From contig JANJTP010000043.1 in the NCBI GenBank assembly GCA_024711025.1, positions 95,971 to 159,970 on the forward strand: a stretch of DNA of 64,000 nucleotides, read 5' to 3'. The notes beneath the pieces are model-generated. The model saw nothing but the letters and a program-made list of their open reading frames with translations, did not search any database and was not told where the DNA came from. Made by a program: the position numbers and the translations under genes. The DNA is from Solirubrobacteraceae bacterium. Lineage in GTDB: Bacteria; Actinomycetota; Thermoleophilia; Solirubrobacterales; Solirubrobacteraceae. Within the stretch, counting starts at the first letter, position 1; each line of letters opens with the position of its first letter. This document shows positions 51,657-60,508 of this stretch, one piece after another.

Positions 51657-51812
51657 TCCTTACCGCGCGCGACGGGCACCGCAGTCGCCGCGAGTGGGCG
51701 GCGAAGGATCCAACCAGTTGATCCTTCCCGCGCGCGACGGGCACCGCGGTTCCCCGGCGCGTCGTAGGTCAACGGGTAGACCAGCCTTCCCGCGCGGGAG
51801 GGCACCGCGACG
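51657..51812 (-). repeat. Three CRISPR-like direct repeats upstream of the response regulator
   Basis: A unit of about 27-28 bp, CCTTCCCGCGCGCGACGGGC plus ACCGCGG, occurs at 51658, 51723 and 51785, i.e. every 62-65 bp with unrelated 35-38-bp spacers. Copy 1 differs at one base in the core, copy 3 at a few. On the minus strand the unit reads GCGGTGCCCGTCGCGCGCGG then GAAGGATC and can form a short hairpin. No cas gene is in the window, so a regulatory role (binding sites or leader RNA of the regulator) is as likely as a CRISPR relic. Confidence 0.6.
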
Positions 51813-52168
51813 GGGACGGCGATGGGCGGCCCCCCGGGGGGGATCTCGGAGGACCGCCGCGATCGCCCACCGGCACGTTGCCGATGAGAGCTCCCTCGCA
51901 TGACGGACCGTCGTCGCGCGCGTGGGATCTCTGGCCAACCCCGTGGCCGGGGACACAGCGTGACCGGACCGAACCGGCGGCGAAGGGGGATGTCGGATCG
52001 GCACAGGGGGAGCCCGCCGACGGCGGCGGGGAGGAACTTCACCCCCGCCGCGCGGCAGGAATCCGGTTGACTGCGACGTGCACGCTGCCGAGGACTACGA
52101 GAGTCAATGTGCCGTGCACTCGACGCTCCGGGGGGAGCACGAGCGGAGTCGATAGGGGGGGAACCCGC
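51813..52168. promoter_or_regulatory. Regulatory gap between regulator and kinase genes
   Basis: No gene is seen. It contains GGAACTTCACCCCCGCC (from about 52032), which resembles an ECF-sigma -35 box, a TTGACT at 52067, and an inverted TTGACT/AGTCAA pair (52067-52072 and 52102-52107). The kinase leader ends in GATAGGGGGGGAA before the ATG, the same poly-G type of ribosome site as at two glycan genes. Confidence 0.35.
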
Positions 52169-52936
52169 ATGACCGACGCCGATCCGGCGACGAGAGACAT
52201 CGATCCGGCGATCAGCGCCGTCCACGACCTCCGGGTCCCGCTGGCGGTGATCCAGGCGCAGTGCGAGCGGCTTTCGCGGATGCTCGACGCTCGCCAGGCG
52301 GCCGAGATCGAGCTGATCAGGCAGGCGGCGGGCCACGTGGCCAAGACCGTCGACGACATCCTCCTTCGCCGGCGGCACAGGCGGGCGCCGCTCGACGTGG
52401 GCGCGGCGGCCGCTGCGGTCGTCAGTCGGATGCGCCCGCTTGCGCACATCCGCGACCAGCGGATCGTCGTCCACGCGCAGTTGGGGCTGCCCCGAGTCCT
52501 CGGCGACGAGGACGCGGTGACCTCCGCGATCGAGAACCTGCTGCATAACGCGCTGCGGCACAGCCCACGCGGCGGAACTGTCCGCTGCGAGGTGGAGCAG
52601 CGACGGGATCGCGTAGTCGTGCGTGTCGCCGACGACGGGCCGGGGATACCGGCCGCGGAACGCGAGCGGGTGATGGCGGCGTTCGAGCGAGGCGAGGGTG
52701 GGCAGAGCGGCCTGGGGCTGGCGATCGCCGACCGCGCGATGCGCGCCCACGGCGGACGCGTGACGATCACCGCGTCGGCGAGCGACGGCGCGATCGTCGC
52801 GCTCGAGCTACCCGCGACCGCGGGGGGCCGGCCGCGGCGGCCGCGGCGCATCGCCTCGTCGGCGGAAGCGCCCGTGACCCGGCAGCGAGCGACGCTGACC
52901 GAGGCCCCGGAGAGTCGGCGACGGGCGATGCGGTAG
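52169..52936 (+). CDS. Soluble histidine kinase lacking a sensor domain
   Basis: 255 residues. The phospho-acceptor His is in VHDLRVPLAVIQAQ (about residue 16), followed by a dimerisation helix and an HATPase domain with the N box IENLLHNALRHSP, G1 VADDGPGIP and G2 GLGLAIADR. No membrane segment or PAS/GAF domain is present, so the signal must come from a partner or from the cytoplasm. The C-terminal tail is rich in Arg. It is divergent from the response regulator and probably its partner. ATG 52169 follows GGGGGGGAA. Confidence 0.85.
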   Translation: MTDADPATRDIDPAISAVHDLRVPLAVIQAQCERLSRMLDARQAAEIELIRQAAGHVAKTVDDILLRRRHRRAPLDVGAAAAAVVSRMRPLAHIRDQRIVVHAQLGLPRVLGDEDAVTSAIENLLHNALRHSPRGGTVRCEVEQRRDRVVVRVADDGPGIPAAERERVMAAFERGEGGQSGLGLAIADRAMRAHGGRVTITASASDGAIVALELPATAGGRPRRPRRIASSAEAPVTRQRATLTEAPESRRRAMR

Positions 52937-52968
52937 AGCGGCGGCTCGCGCGGGACTCTCGGCCGCGA

Positions 52969-53868
52969 TCAGGGCCGAGTGCCCTGATCCAGCTGTCGCT
53001 TCTCGGCCTCGGCGAGCTCGGCGGTCGTCGAACGCGCTGCCCGCAGCTCGTACGCGCGGCGGGCCTCCGGGTCGGCGAGCGCAAGGACCCTGTCGGCCTT
53101 GAGCGCGCGCGTCAGCGCCTCGCGCCCGCGGCGCGGCAGGGCCGCGGAGAGCTGCGTCAGCGTGCCGACCGAGCCCGGGACGTAGACGTCGAAGCGCGGC
53201 TGCTTCAGCGCGCTGACGATCTCGGCCGCCACGTCCTCGGGCGTCACCGGCTTGACCCCCCGGGTGCTCGGCAGGCCGGAGCCGAGCTCGGTCTGGACGA
53301 CGACCGGCATCACGCACGAGACCTCGACGCCGGTGCCCCGCAGCTCGCTGCGGAGGCTCTCGCTGAGGCCCACGACGTAGTGCTTGGTGGCGGAGTAGGA
53401 GGCACCGCCCGCGTAGCCCATCTTGCCCGCGATCGAGGCCACGTTGAGGACATGGCCGCGCCCCCGCGGAACCATCCGCCGCAGCGCGATCTGGCAGCCG
53501 TGGTGCACGCCGTAGACGTTGATGTCGATCATCCGCCGGGTCGTGCTGAGCGGCTCCTCGAGGTACGGCCCGAGCTGCATGATCCCGGCGTTGTTGACGA
53601 GCACGTCGAGCGGTCCGAGCCGCTCCTCGACGGTCTCGACGAAGCGCTCGAAGGAGTCGTGGTCGGTCACGTCGACGCCGGCGGCGACGGCGCCGGCGCC
53701 GGCGCCGAGCTCGGCCGCAACCGCCTCGGCGGCGGCGACGTCGATGTCGCCGACCGCGACCTTGACGCCCTCGCGGGCCAGGGCGTGCGCCGTCGCGCGC
53801 CCGATGCCACGCCCTCCGCCGGTGATCGCGGCGACCTGCCCGACGATGATCCGCTGCTGCCTGGCCAT
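52969..53868 (-). CDS. SDR family oxidoreductase
   Basis: A 299-residue short-chain dehydrogenase. The NAD(P) motif is TGGGRGIG (about 16-23), the NNAG motif is present, the catalytic Ser is in VASIAGK and the pair is YSATK. A C-terminal extension of about 50 residues (KADRVLALADPEARRAYE) is usual for the lipid- and sterol-type actinobacterial group. The start is firm: AGGAGGGAAGGC directly precedes the ATG. It has no partners in a common operon and its substrate is unknown. Confidence 0.88.
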   Translation of the reverse strand: MARQQRIIVGQVAAITGGGRGIGRATAHALAREGVKVAVGDIDVAAAEAVAAELGAGAGAVAAGVDVTDHDSFERFVETVEERLGPLDVLVNNAGIMQLGPYLEEPLSTTRRMIDINVYGVHHGCQIALRRMVPRGRGHVLNVASIAGKMGYAGGASYSATKHYVVGLSESLRSELRGTGVEVSCVMPVVVQTELGSGLPSTRGVKPVTPEDVAAEIVSALKQPRFDVYVPGSVGTLTQLSAALPRRGREALTRALKADRVLALADPEARRAYELRAARSTTAELAEAEKRQLDQGTRP

Positions 53869-54062
53869 GCCTTCCCTCCTGCTCGCGCGCCGTGCTCCCT
53901 CGAACGCTACCAGCGAAGATGACGGCGGCGTCAGGGCCGGCGCGGGCCGACCCGCCCGGCCTCGCCTCCTCGTTGCCCGCGTCGCCGCGATCGGTTCACG
54001 GACCGCTCGTACGACCTTCCGGCCCGTATCGGACGTGAACCCCGGCGAGGCGGCGCCTGCCC

Positions 54063-54068
54063 TAGGTT
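54063..54068 (+). promoter_or_regulatory. Leaderless-type -10 element
   Basis: TAGGTT lies 7 bases before the ATG at 54076 with no ribosome site between, another TANNNT-start pair. Confidence 0.5.
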
Positions 54069-54075
54069 TCCCGCC

Positions 54076-54663
54076 ATGAACCGCGCCCGTGTGATGATCG
54101 CCTTCACTCTCCTGGCCGTGCTCGGGCCCGTTGCGGGCGCGCAGGCCGCCGACAACCCGATGAGAGCCGCCGCGCGGTTGAGCGCCGCCGAGCCGATCAT
54201 CAGCTTCGTTACCAAGGAGCATTGCGACCCGATCGAGAAGCGCGGGTGGTGCAAGCTGAAGGCCCGCTTCGACGAGAGCGCCGGCTACGACTACCTCGCC
54301 TTCTTCACGGGGCGCAAGGCGCCGGATGAGAGCCTGCTCTTGAGCGGAATCCTCCACGTGAAGGTGAAGGGGTGCTGGTTCGGCTCGAACGAGCCCTTCG
54401 AGGTGGCGAGCAGGACCCGGCGGATGGTGCGCGACCTCGCCAAGTGGATCCGGGGCGGCGCGATTCGCAGGAGCGGCTCCGTCCTGCGCTGGAGGAAGGG
54501 CGGCGACCGCGCGTTCTTCAGGCTCGACGCCGCCGGGCGCATCACGACGGTCATCAGGCGGTGGCACACAGGGAGCGGGTACAGGATGACGCTCCGCTAT
54601 CCCGCGGCGATCAAGCGGATCGCCGCCGCACCGGCCTGTACGCCGCCCTCGGGCGCTCGCTGA
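54076..54663 (+). CDS. Small secreted protein of unknown function
   Basis: 195 residues with a clear Sec signal (VMIAFTLLAVLGPVAGAQA). The mature part has four Cys (CDP, WCK, GCW and ACTP), so disulfides are likely outside the cell, and an alternating basic C-terminal half (RRSGSVLRWRKGGDRAFFRL). No known domain is recognised. It is convergent with the next secreted protein and may be monocistronic. Confidence 0.65.
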   Translation: MNRARVMIAFTLLAVLGPVAGAQAADNPMRAAARLSAAEPIISFVTKEHCDPIEKRGWCKLKARFDESAGYDYLAFFTGRKAPDESLLLSGILHVKVKGCWFGSNEPFEVASRTRRMVRDLAKWIRGGAIRRSGSVLRWRKGGDRAFFRLDAAGRITTVIRRWHTGSGYRMTLRYPAAIKRIAAAPACTPPSGAR

Positions 54664-54766
54664 TCACGGCGCCTCAACAGCAGCAGGACGCCACCGGGCG
54701 CCGCTGACGCGACGCCGGCGGGCACCGCGACCCGGGGGCCCCGAGCGCGGGTGCCGACGCGACGCC

Positions 54767-54808
54767 GCGTTCGAGGAGGTCGATGACTGCGAGCGCGTCG
54801 TCGTGCTG
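54767..54808 (+). repeat. Stray 42-bp copy of the alpha/beta hydrolase gene
   Basis: GCGTTCGAGGAGGTCGATGA and the next 22 bases match 56632-56673, inside the hydrolase gene, at 40 of 42 positions. The copy lies in the 161-bp gap between two convergent genes and has no open frame of its own, so it is a relic of a duplication. Confidence 0.7.
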
Positions 54809-54824
54809 AACGCCGATGCTGCGC

Positions 54825-56459
54825 TCAGCGCACCTTCACCGGCGTGGCGATCGTCGCGGGCGCGGAACCGGCGACCTGCAGTCCGAGCGTGAGCGTGGCC
54901 GCGAACGGGCGTTTCGCGCGCTTGACGGCACGCAGAGCGCTCTTGGCGAGCTTCAGCTTCAGGCTCGCTCCGGACGCCGCTGCGCACGGCCCCTTGGCGG
55001 TGGCGATCGTCACCGCCGAGCCGCGAGCGCGCAGCTTCAGCTTCCTGGCGGTGCGCTTCGTGACGGTCAGGCGCAGCGTCGCGGCCGCGTCGCGACTGCA
55101 GGTCGCCGTGATCCTCTTCCCCGTGGCCAGGGAACGGCGCTTGAGCGTCGCGCCTGACTTGACGGCGGCGGCACCGGAGAGCGCCGGGCAGCCGTCGAGC
55201 GAGCCCTTGCCGTCCGCGGTGGGGCACAGGTCGGCGGAGCCGAAGACCCCGTCGCGATCGCTGTCGGGCTGGACGCCCGGCAGGCAGCCGTTGCCCTGGG
55301 TGCCCTTGACGCTCGGGCATGCGTCGGCCGCGTCGGCGACGCCGTCGGAGTCGGAGTCCGGGCCGGGCAGCGCACGGAAGGTCGCCGAGCGCTGCGCCTT
55401 CTGCGTGCCGTCGTACGTGAATGTCCAGGTGATCCGCATGTCGCGGCCCCACTCGGTCGCGGGGTCGAGCGCGAACGGCACGTAGCCGCCGTTCGGGCCC
55501 CGCGCGTCGCCGGTCGCCTGCAGCTCGACGAGCTGCAGCCCGGCCGACACGGTGCGGTTGAACGTCGCTCCGGACGCGGCGCAGTCCCACACGTAGGCGC
55601 CGCTCGTCACCTGGCGCACCTCGTAGCAGAGATCGCCCGGCTTGCCCGCCGTGTAGAGGTTCATGAAGAGCTCGACGCGGTTGCGCAGGTCCTGGGGCGC
55701 GGCCGGCGCGTCGGCCTTCCAGAACGGGACGGCCGGCGGCCGGCCGAAGTAGACGAACGGTGCGGAGGACGCGCCGGTCGCGAAGACGTTGGCCCAGACC
55801 GTCGACAGCCCCGGGTTTGCGTAGACGCCGGTCGCCTGCGTCAGCCAGCGGAAGCCGTCCGGTGGCGAGGTGCCGATCCCGACGAGCGTCGACGTGCTCT
55901 TGACCGGCACGAAGATCTGGAACAGCTGCCCGCTGGCGAGCGGGCGGAAGCCGAACGACAGCGACCCCGGCTGGATCCCGGCGTACGGCTGCGTCGGGCA
56001 GTACGGCCCGCTGGAGCCGAACGCGCTCCACGACCCCCCGGTCAGCTCCACGAACGTGCTCGAGTTGCGCGGCTGGCCGAAGCAGCGGATCGGCGCGCTC
56101 GTGTCGACCTGCGTGTGCGGCGGCAGAACCAGCTCGGTCGCGACCGACGAGGAGCCCGGGCCGCAGGGGTTGCCGGGGATCGAGACGAGGAACGACGTCC
56201 AATAGCGCTCGCCGACCTTCGGCACCCCGCCGCCGGCGGCGCCGCCGTAGGACGCGATGCCGTAGACCATGACCTCGGTGTACGGCGAGCCGAGGATCGA
56301 GCAGTTCTGGCCGGTCTGCTGCAGCAGGTCACCCGAGAACCACTTGGCCCCGGCGCCGGCGACCTCGACTGCGGGATCGACTGCCGCGGCCGGTGCCACG
56401 CCGAGCGCCAGGGTCGCCAGCAGCGCCAGGGGCAGCGGGAGCAGTCGTCGAGCGCGCAT
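54825..56459 (-). CDS. Large secreted protein with thrombospondin type 3-like calcium repeats
   Basis: 544 residues. A signal peptide (LLPLPLALLATLALGVAPAAA) precedes an unknown domain of about 350 residues (rich in Gly, Ser and Pro, with several Cys) and two TSP3-like repeats (about 395-450: DSDSDGVADAADACP and DSDRDGVFGSADLCP) that bind calcium. The C-terminal 90 residues are a basic beta-sandwich-like region (KRITATCSRDAAATLRLTV). It is probably an extracellular or surface protein. Start ATG 56459 is the only good one. Confidence 0.75.
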   Translation of the reverse strand: MRARRLLPLPLALLATLALGVAPAAAVDPAVEVAGAGAKWFSGDLLQQTGQNCSILGSPYTEVMVYGIASYGGAAGGGVPKVGERYWTSFLVSIPGNPCGPGSSSVATELVLPPHTQVDTSAPIRCFGQPRNSSTFVELTGGSWSAFGSSGPYCPTQPYAGIQPGSLSFGFRPLASGQLFQIFVPVKSTSTLVGIGTSPPDGFRWLTQATGVYANPGLSTVWANVFATGASSAPFVYFGRPPAVPFWKADAPAAPQDLRNRVELFMNLYTAGKPGDLCYEVRQVTSGAYVWDCAASGATFNRTVSAGLQLVELQATGDARGPNGGYVPFALDPATEWGRDMRITWTFTYDGTQKAQRSATFRALPGPDSDSDGVADAADACPSVKGTQGNGCLPGVQPDSDRDGVFGSADLCPTADGKGSLDGCPALSGAAAVKSGATLKRRSLATGKRITATCSRDAAATLRLTVTKRTARKLKLRARGSAVTIATAKGPCAAASGASLKLKLAKSALRAVKRAKRPFAATLTLGLQVAGSAPATIATPVKVR

Positions 56460-56512
56460 GGCGCGCGACCCTAGCGGAGCGTGAGGCGGCACCGGCGCTC
56501 CTCGGGCAGGCG

Positions 56513-56518
56513 TATGCT
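56513..56518 (+). promoter_or_regulatory. Putative -10 element for the alpha/beta hydrolase gene
   Basis: TATGCT, near consensus, lies about 60 bases before the ATG at 56578 in the gap between two divergent genes. Confidence 0.35.
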
Positions 56519-56577
56519 CCGTCGCCTGACACGTCGTCACGGGCTCCCGGCAGGGAGCGCCGTCCGGCTCGCAGGCC

Positions 56578-57429
56578 ATGCCATCAGCGCAGCCCGTCCA
56601 GCGGTCCTTCACCCACGACGGCCACCACCTCGCGTTCGAGGAGGTCGGTGACGGCGAGCGCGTCGTCGTGCTGCTGCACGGCCTGCTGCTGAGCCGCCGG
56701 ATGCACCGTCCGCTCGCCGCCTCGCTCGCGAAGCGCGGCTTTCGCTGCGTGTCGCTCGACCTGCTCGGCCATGGCGACTCGGATCGGCCGATCGACATGA
56801 CCCGTCACTCGATGCAGCAGTACGCGGGGAGCACGCTCGCGCTGCTCGACTTCCTCGAGGTCGAGCGCGCGGTCGTGCTGGGCACCTCGCTCGGGGCGAA
56901 CACCGCGCTCGAGCTCGCGACCGTCGCCCCCGAGCGCGTTCGCGGCCTGGTCGTCGAGATGCCGGTGCTGGACAACGCCATCCTCGCCGCCGCGGTGACG
57001 TTCCTGCCGTTCATGCTCGCGATGCGCTTCGCCGCGCCGGCGATCCGCGCGGTCAACGCGCTCGCGCGTCGTGTGCCGGCCACCGGGCTGCCGCTGCTCG
57101 ATGCGCTGATGGACTGGCCGCGCGACCCGCCCGAGCCGTCGCTCGCCGTGCTTCAGGGGCTGTTCTTCGGGCGCATCGCGCCGCCGCGCCAGGTGCGGCG
57201 GCTGCTGGACGTGCCGGTGCTCGTCATCGGCCACCCGAATGACCCGGTGCACCCCTTCTCGGACTCCGACGAGCTGGCCGCCGAGCTGCCGCGCGCGCAG
57301 CTCGTGCGAGCCGAGTCGATCCTCGAGCTGCGTCTGCGGCCGGCGCGGCTGACCGGCGAGATCGCGGCGTTCCTCGACGAGTGCTTCACCGACGCCGGGC
57401 GCGCACGGCGGCGGCGCGCCGCCGCGTAG
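56578..57429 (+). CDS. Alpha/beta hydrolase
   Basis: A 283-residue alpha/beta hydrolase. The oxyanion stretch is LLHGLLLSRRMH, the nucleophile elbow is GTSLGAN (Ser about 109) and the acid is in GHPNDPVHP. Where the catalytic His is expected near the C-terminus the sequence is RAESILELRLRP without His, so either His in the P-N-D-P-V-H loop takes part or the enzyme is altered. Part of its N-terminal coding sequence is duplicated 1.9 kb away. Substrate unknown. Confidence 0.82.
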   Translation: MPSAQPVQRSFTHDGHHLAFEEVGDGERVVVLLHGLLLSRRMHRPLAASLAKRGFRCVSLDLLGHGDSDRPIDMTRHSMQQYAGSTLALLDFLEVERAVVLGTSLGANTALELATVAPERVRGLVVEMPVLDNAILAAAVTFLPFMLAMRFAAPAIRAVNALARRVPATGLPLLDALMDWPRDPPEPSLAVLQGLFFGRIAPPRQVRRLLDVPVLVIGHPNDPVHPFSDSDELAAELPRAQLVRAESILELRLRPARLTGEIAAFLDECFTDAGRARRRRAAA

Positions 57430-57477
57430 CGGCTCGGCCCACGACCGACGATTTCGACGATCCCGGCGATCCTCGGC

Positions 57478-58140
57478 TCAGGATTCGGGCCGGCGCTCGC
57501 CGGAGGGAGCCTCGGGCGTGCGCTCGTCCGCCTCGTCCGCCTCGCGGCGCTCGACCGGCGGGCGCCATGCCGGCGTCTCGCCGCGGTACAGCCCATCTCC
57601 GCCGAGCACGATCCGCAGCGAGCGGCGCAGGATCTCGAGGTCGAGCCGCCACGAGCGGTGCTCGACGTACCACAGGTCGAGCTCGATCCGCTCGTCCCAA
57701 GGGAGCCCGGTGCGGCCGTTCACCTGCGCCCAGCCGGTGATCCCCGGCCTGACGGCGAGCCGCCCGCGCTGGCGCTCGGTGTACTGGGCGACCTGCGAGG
57801 GCACCGTCGGCCGCGGACCGACGATCGCCATCTCCCCCCGCAGGACGTTGACGAGGTTCGGCAGCTCGTCGAGCGAGGTGCGGCGCAGCAGGCGCCCGAC
57901 GCGGGTGATCCGCGCGTCGCCCGCGCTGACGGCCAGTCCCCGCCCCATCCGCTCGGCGCCGTCGATCATCGTGCGCAGCTTGAGCACGTCGAACTCGCGG
58001 CCGTCCAGCCCGACGCGACGCTGACGGTAGATCGGGCTGCCCGGCGACTCGAGGCGGATCGCGACGAGCGCCGCGAGCAGCAGCGGCGAGGCGAGCACGA
58101 GCCCCGCGGCCGCCGCCGCGACGTCGAACGTGCGGCGCAT
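57478..58140 (-). CDS. Polyprenyl-phosphate sugar-1-phosphate transferase, short form
   Basis: A 220-residue initiating sugar transferase with the catalytic domain only. A single membrane helix (VAAAAAGLVLASPLLLAALVAI) is followed by KLRTM, the DELPNLVNVLRGEMAIVGPRP region seen as DELPNLVNVLRG and IVGPRP, and RPGITGWAQVNGR. The last 30 residues are charged and disordered. It transfers a sugar phosphate to undecaprenyl phosphate. Its ATG shares a base with the upstream glycosyltransferase stop (TGATG). It differs from the copy at 35392, so a second glycan is made here. Confidence 0.88.
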   Translation of the reverse strand: MRRTFDVAAAAAGLVLASPLLLAALVAIRLESPGSPIYRQRRVGLDGREFDVLKLRTMIDGAERMGRGLAVSAGDARITRVGRLLRRTSLDELPNLVNVLRGEMAIVGPRPTVPSQVAQYTERQRGRLAVRPGITGWAQVNGRTGLPWDERIELDLWYVEHRSWRLDLEILRRSLRIVLGGDGLYRGETPAWRPPVERREADEADERTPEAPSGERRPES

Positions 58141-59393
58141 CAGCGGGTGCCCTCCGGCGGCGCCCAGCCGGCGGGCGTGCCGTGGCGCAGGTGGTCCCAG
58201 AGACCCGCGACGATCGCCGCGTTCGTGAGCACGTAGTAGCGCGCGACGAGCAGCGGGCGTGCGCGCAGGCGCCGGCCGAGCAGGGCGCCGCCGAACAGCC
58301 CCGCCTGCGCGGCGAAGGCGGTCGCGTAGACCGGCGCCGTGCCGGCGAGGGCACCGCTCGTGCCGAGCGCGACCGCGTGCAGCAGCGGCGCCCCGTAGCG
58401 CAGCGCGCGATGCGAGGCGATCATCACGGCGTACGCCGGCGGGTAGCCGCGCGGGGAGAGCATCCCGCCGCGCAGGACGATCGGCCAGGCGTGGCTCATC
58501 ATCCGCCGCTTGCGGGCCCATTCGCCCTCGATGCTGGGGACCATCTTCTCGGTCGCGAGCGCGGCCGGCTCGTAGACCGCGCGGCGCCCGCGCCTGACGA
58601 AGTTGAACGGGAACGAGAGGTCGTGACCCATGACCGGATCGACCTCGACGTAGTCGGCGCGACGCACGGCGTAGATCGCCCCGTTGCCCGCCGTCACCGA
58701 GCAGAGCCGCGACTCGCGCTCGCGCAGCCACATCTCGTAGCGCCAGTAGAGGCCCTCCTGGTTGGTGCCGCCGGACGCGTCGACGAACCGCACCTGGCCG
58801 CAGGCATAGCCGACGCCCGGCTCCTCCAGGCGCTCGACCAGATGCGCGAGCGCGTCGGCCCGCCACGCGGAATTGGCGTCGGAGAACGCGATGATCGAGC
58901 TGCGCGGGTCGGCGGCGCGCACCGCGGCGTCCTGCGCGCGGACCTTGCCGCCCCACGGCAGCTCGAGCACGACGTCGGCGCCGGCCTCGCGCGCCAGGCG
59001 CGGCGTCTCGTCAGGCGAGCCGTCGCAGGCGACGATCACCTGCAGGCGGTCCTCCGGCCAGTCGAGCGCCAGCGCGTTGCGGACCTTGCCGGCGATCACC
59101 GCGGCCTCACGATGGGCGGCGATGACGAGCGTCACGTAGGGGCGCTCGGCGGGCGGGGCCCCGCCGGCGGGCGCCGCGGCCCGACCGCCGTCGGTCGTCG
59201 CAACCATCGCGGCGGCGACGGGTGGCGCACTCGAGGTCCCCGCGGGCGGCGCGCCCGTGGAGCGCTCGCCCGCGACCCGTGCGCCGCGCGTCCGGCGGGC
59301 CCTGTCCCACGCCGCGAGCAGCAGCGGGTAGCCGGCCTGCGTGTAGGCGAGCAGGCCGGCCGACGTCCAGAATGCGATCTTCAGGGCACCCAT
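58140..59393 (-). CDS. Membrane glycosyltransferase family 2
   Basis: A 417-residue processive-type GT2 enzyme. One membrane helix at the N-terminus (about 5-27), an Ala/Pro-rich spacer, the GT-A domain from about residue 85 (VTLVIAAHREAAVI, VACDGSPDET, FSDANSAW with the D-x-N/D metal motif, GNGAIYAVRR, GHDLSFPF) and C-terminal membrane helices from about 310. It would extend a polysaccharide or glycolipid chain. It sits between the sugar transferase and the GT4 gene, all on one transcript. Confidence 0.87.
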   Translation of the reverse strand: MGALKIAFWTSAGLLAYTQAGYPLLLAAWDRARRTRGARVAGERSTGAPPAGTSSAPPVAAAMVATTDGGRAAAPAGGAPPAERPYVTLVIAAHREAAVIAGKVRNALALDWPEDRLQVIVACDGSPDETPRLAREAGADVVLELPWGGKVRAQDAAVRAADPRSSIIAFSDANSAWRADALAHLVERLEEPGVGYACGQVRFVDASGGTNQEGLYWRYEMWLRERESRLCSVTAGNGAIYAVRRADYVEVDPVMGHDLSFPFNFVRRGRRAVYEPAALATEKMVPSIEGEWARKRRMMSHAWPIVLRGGMLSPRGYPPAYAVMIASHRALRYGAPLLHAVALGTSGALAGTAPVYATAFAAQAGLFGGALLGRRLRARPLLVARYYVLTNAAIVAGLWDHLRHGTPAGWAPPEGTR

Positions 59394-59408
59394 CGCGCGT
59401 GCAACGTT

Positions 59409-60500
59409 CTAGCGCAGCAGCCGCTCGTAGAGCTCGAGGTGCGCACGGGCGATCGACTCCCAGCCGTAGCGATCGCGGGCCGCGCGGGCGGCGCCCTGCT
59501 CCAGCGTCGCTCGCGCCCGCTCGTCGCCCAGCAGCTCGGCGAGCGTCTCACGCAACGCGGCGGGGTCGCCCGCGGGGACCGTGCGTGCCGCGCCGTGCGC
59601 GGCGACCTCCTCGAATCCGCCGACGTCGCTGAGAACGATCGCCTTGCCGAAGGCCAGCGCGGTGAAGAGAACGCCGGACTGCTCGATCTCGCGATAGGGG
59701 AGCACGACGACGTCGGCGCGCTCGAACAGCGCCGGGATCTCCCGGTCCGGCACGAAGCGCTCGACGAAGCGCACGCCGGGCGGGGCGCCGGCGCGCAGCG
59801 CCGTCGTGTCCATCCGCGGCTGGCCGACGACCCACAGCTCGGCGCCGTCGATCCCGTGCCACGCCTCGAGCGCGACGTCGATCCCCTTGTACGGGCGCAT
59901 CAGGCCGAACAGCAGGACCACCGGACCGCGGACGCCGGCGAGCTCTGCCGGCAGCGGCGCCGCGTCGGGCACGTCGAGCAGGTGCGTGAAGGCACCGTGC
60001 GGGATCACGGTCACCTTGCGCTCGTCGATCCCGAGCTCGTCGACCAGCCGCGTACGGCCGTGGTCGGTGTGGGCGACGACCGCGTCGACGCGCTCGTACA
60101 GCCGGCGCTGCGAGGCCTGCCTGCGACGGCCGGCCTCGCGTGGCAGCACGTCGTGCGCGGTCAGCACGACCGGTCTCCGGCGAGGCAGCAGCGGCCCGTC
60201 GACCTGCTGCACGGGCAGCCACTGGAAGTGCACGACGTCGGCGTTGCGGGCGGCGCGACGGTAGCGCAGCATGTCGGGGACGTGCTGGAGCAGGCGCACG
60301 GCCCGGCGCCGCCGCGCGCCGCGCGCATCGCGCCGATAGAAGCGCTCGTCGACCGCATAGCCCGTCCCGTGCGGCACCTCGCCGTACCGGAATCGGCTCG
60401 TCACGAGGGTCACCTGCGCGCCCGCGCGGGCCAGGGCGGAGCACAGCGCATGGTCATATGGGGGCGTGTACGCCGGGGGGTCGACGACGTGAACGCGCAC
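59409..60500 (-). CDS. Glycosyltransferase family 4
   Basis: A 363-residue GT-B glycosyltransferase. The N-terminal domain holds VVHFQWLPVQQVDGP and TAHDVLPRE, the C-terminal one LLFGLMRPYKGIDVAL and the donor-binding EQSGVLFTALAFGKAIVLSD, the E-x7 motif. It transfers one sugar from a nucleotide donor. The GTG at 60500 is preceded at 8 bases by TATTCT on the minus strand, so it is probably the first gene of the second glycan operon and may be leaderless. Confidence 0.87.
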   Translation of the reverse strand: MRVHVVDPPAYTPPYDHALCSALARAGAQVTLVTSRFRYGEVPHGTGYAVDERFYRRDARGARRRRAVRLLQHVPDMLRYRRAARNADVVHFQWLPVQQVDGPLLPRRRPVVLTAHDVLPREAGRRRQASQRRLYERVDAVVAHTDHGRTRLVDELGIDERKVTVIPHGAFTHLLDVPDAAPLPAELAGVRGPVVLLFGLMRPYKGIDVALEAWHGIDGAELWVVGQPRMDTTALRAGAPPGVRFVERFVPDREIPALFERADVVVLPYREIEQSGVLFTALAFGKAIVLSDVGGFEEVAAHGAARTVPAGDPAALRETLAELLGDERARATLEQGAARAARDRYGWESIARAHLELYERLLR

Positions 60501-60508
60501 CGGCCAGC

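Noticed and set aside
51657..51812. A bona fide CRISPR array
   Set aside because: Only three drifting repeats, no cas genes and no leader in the window; kept as a repeat of unknown role.
51878..52168. An N-terminal extension of the histidine kinase
   Set aside because: The codons upstream of 52169 look noncoding, and a strong G-rich ribosome site precedes the ATG at 52169.
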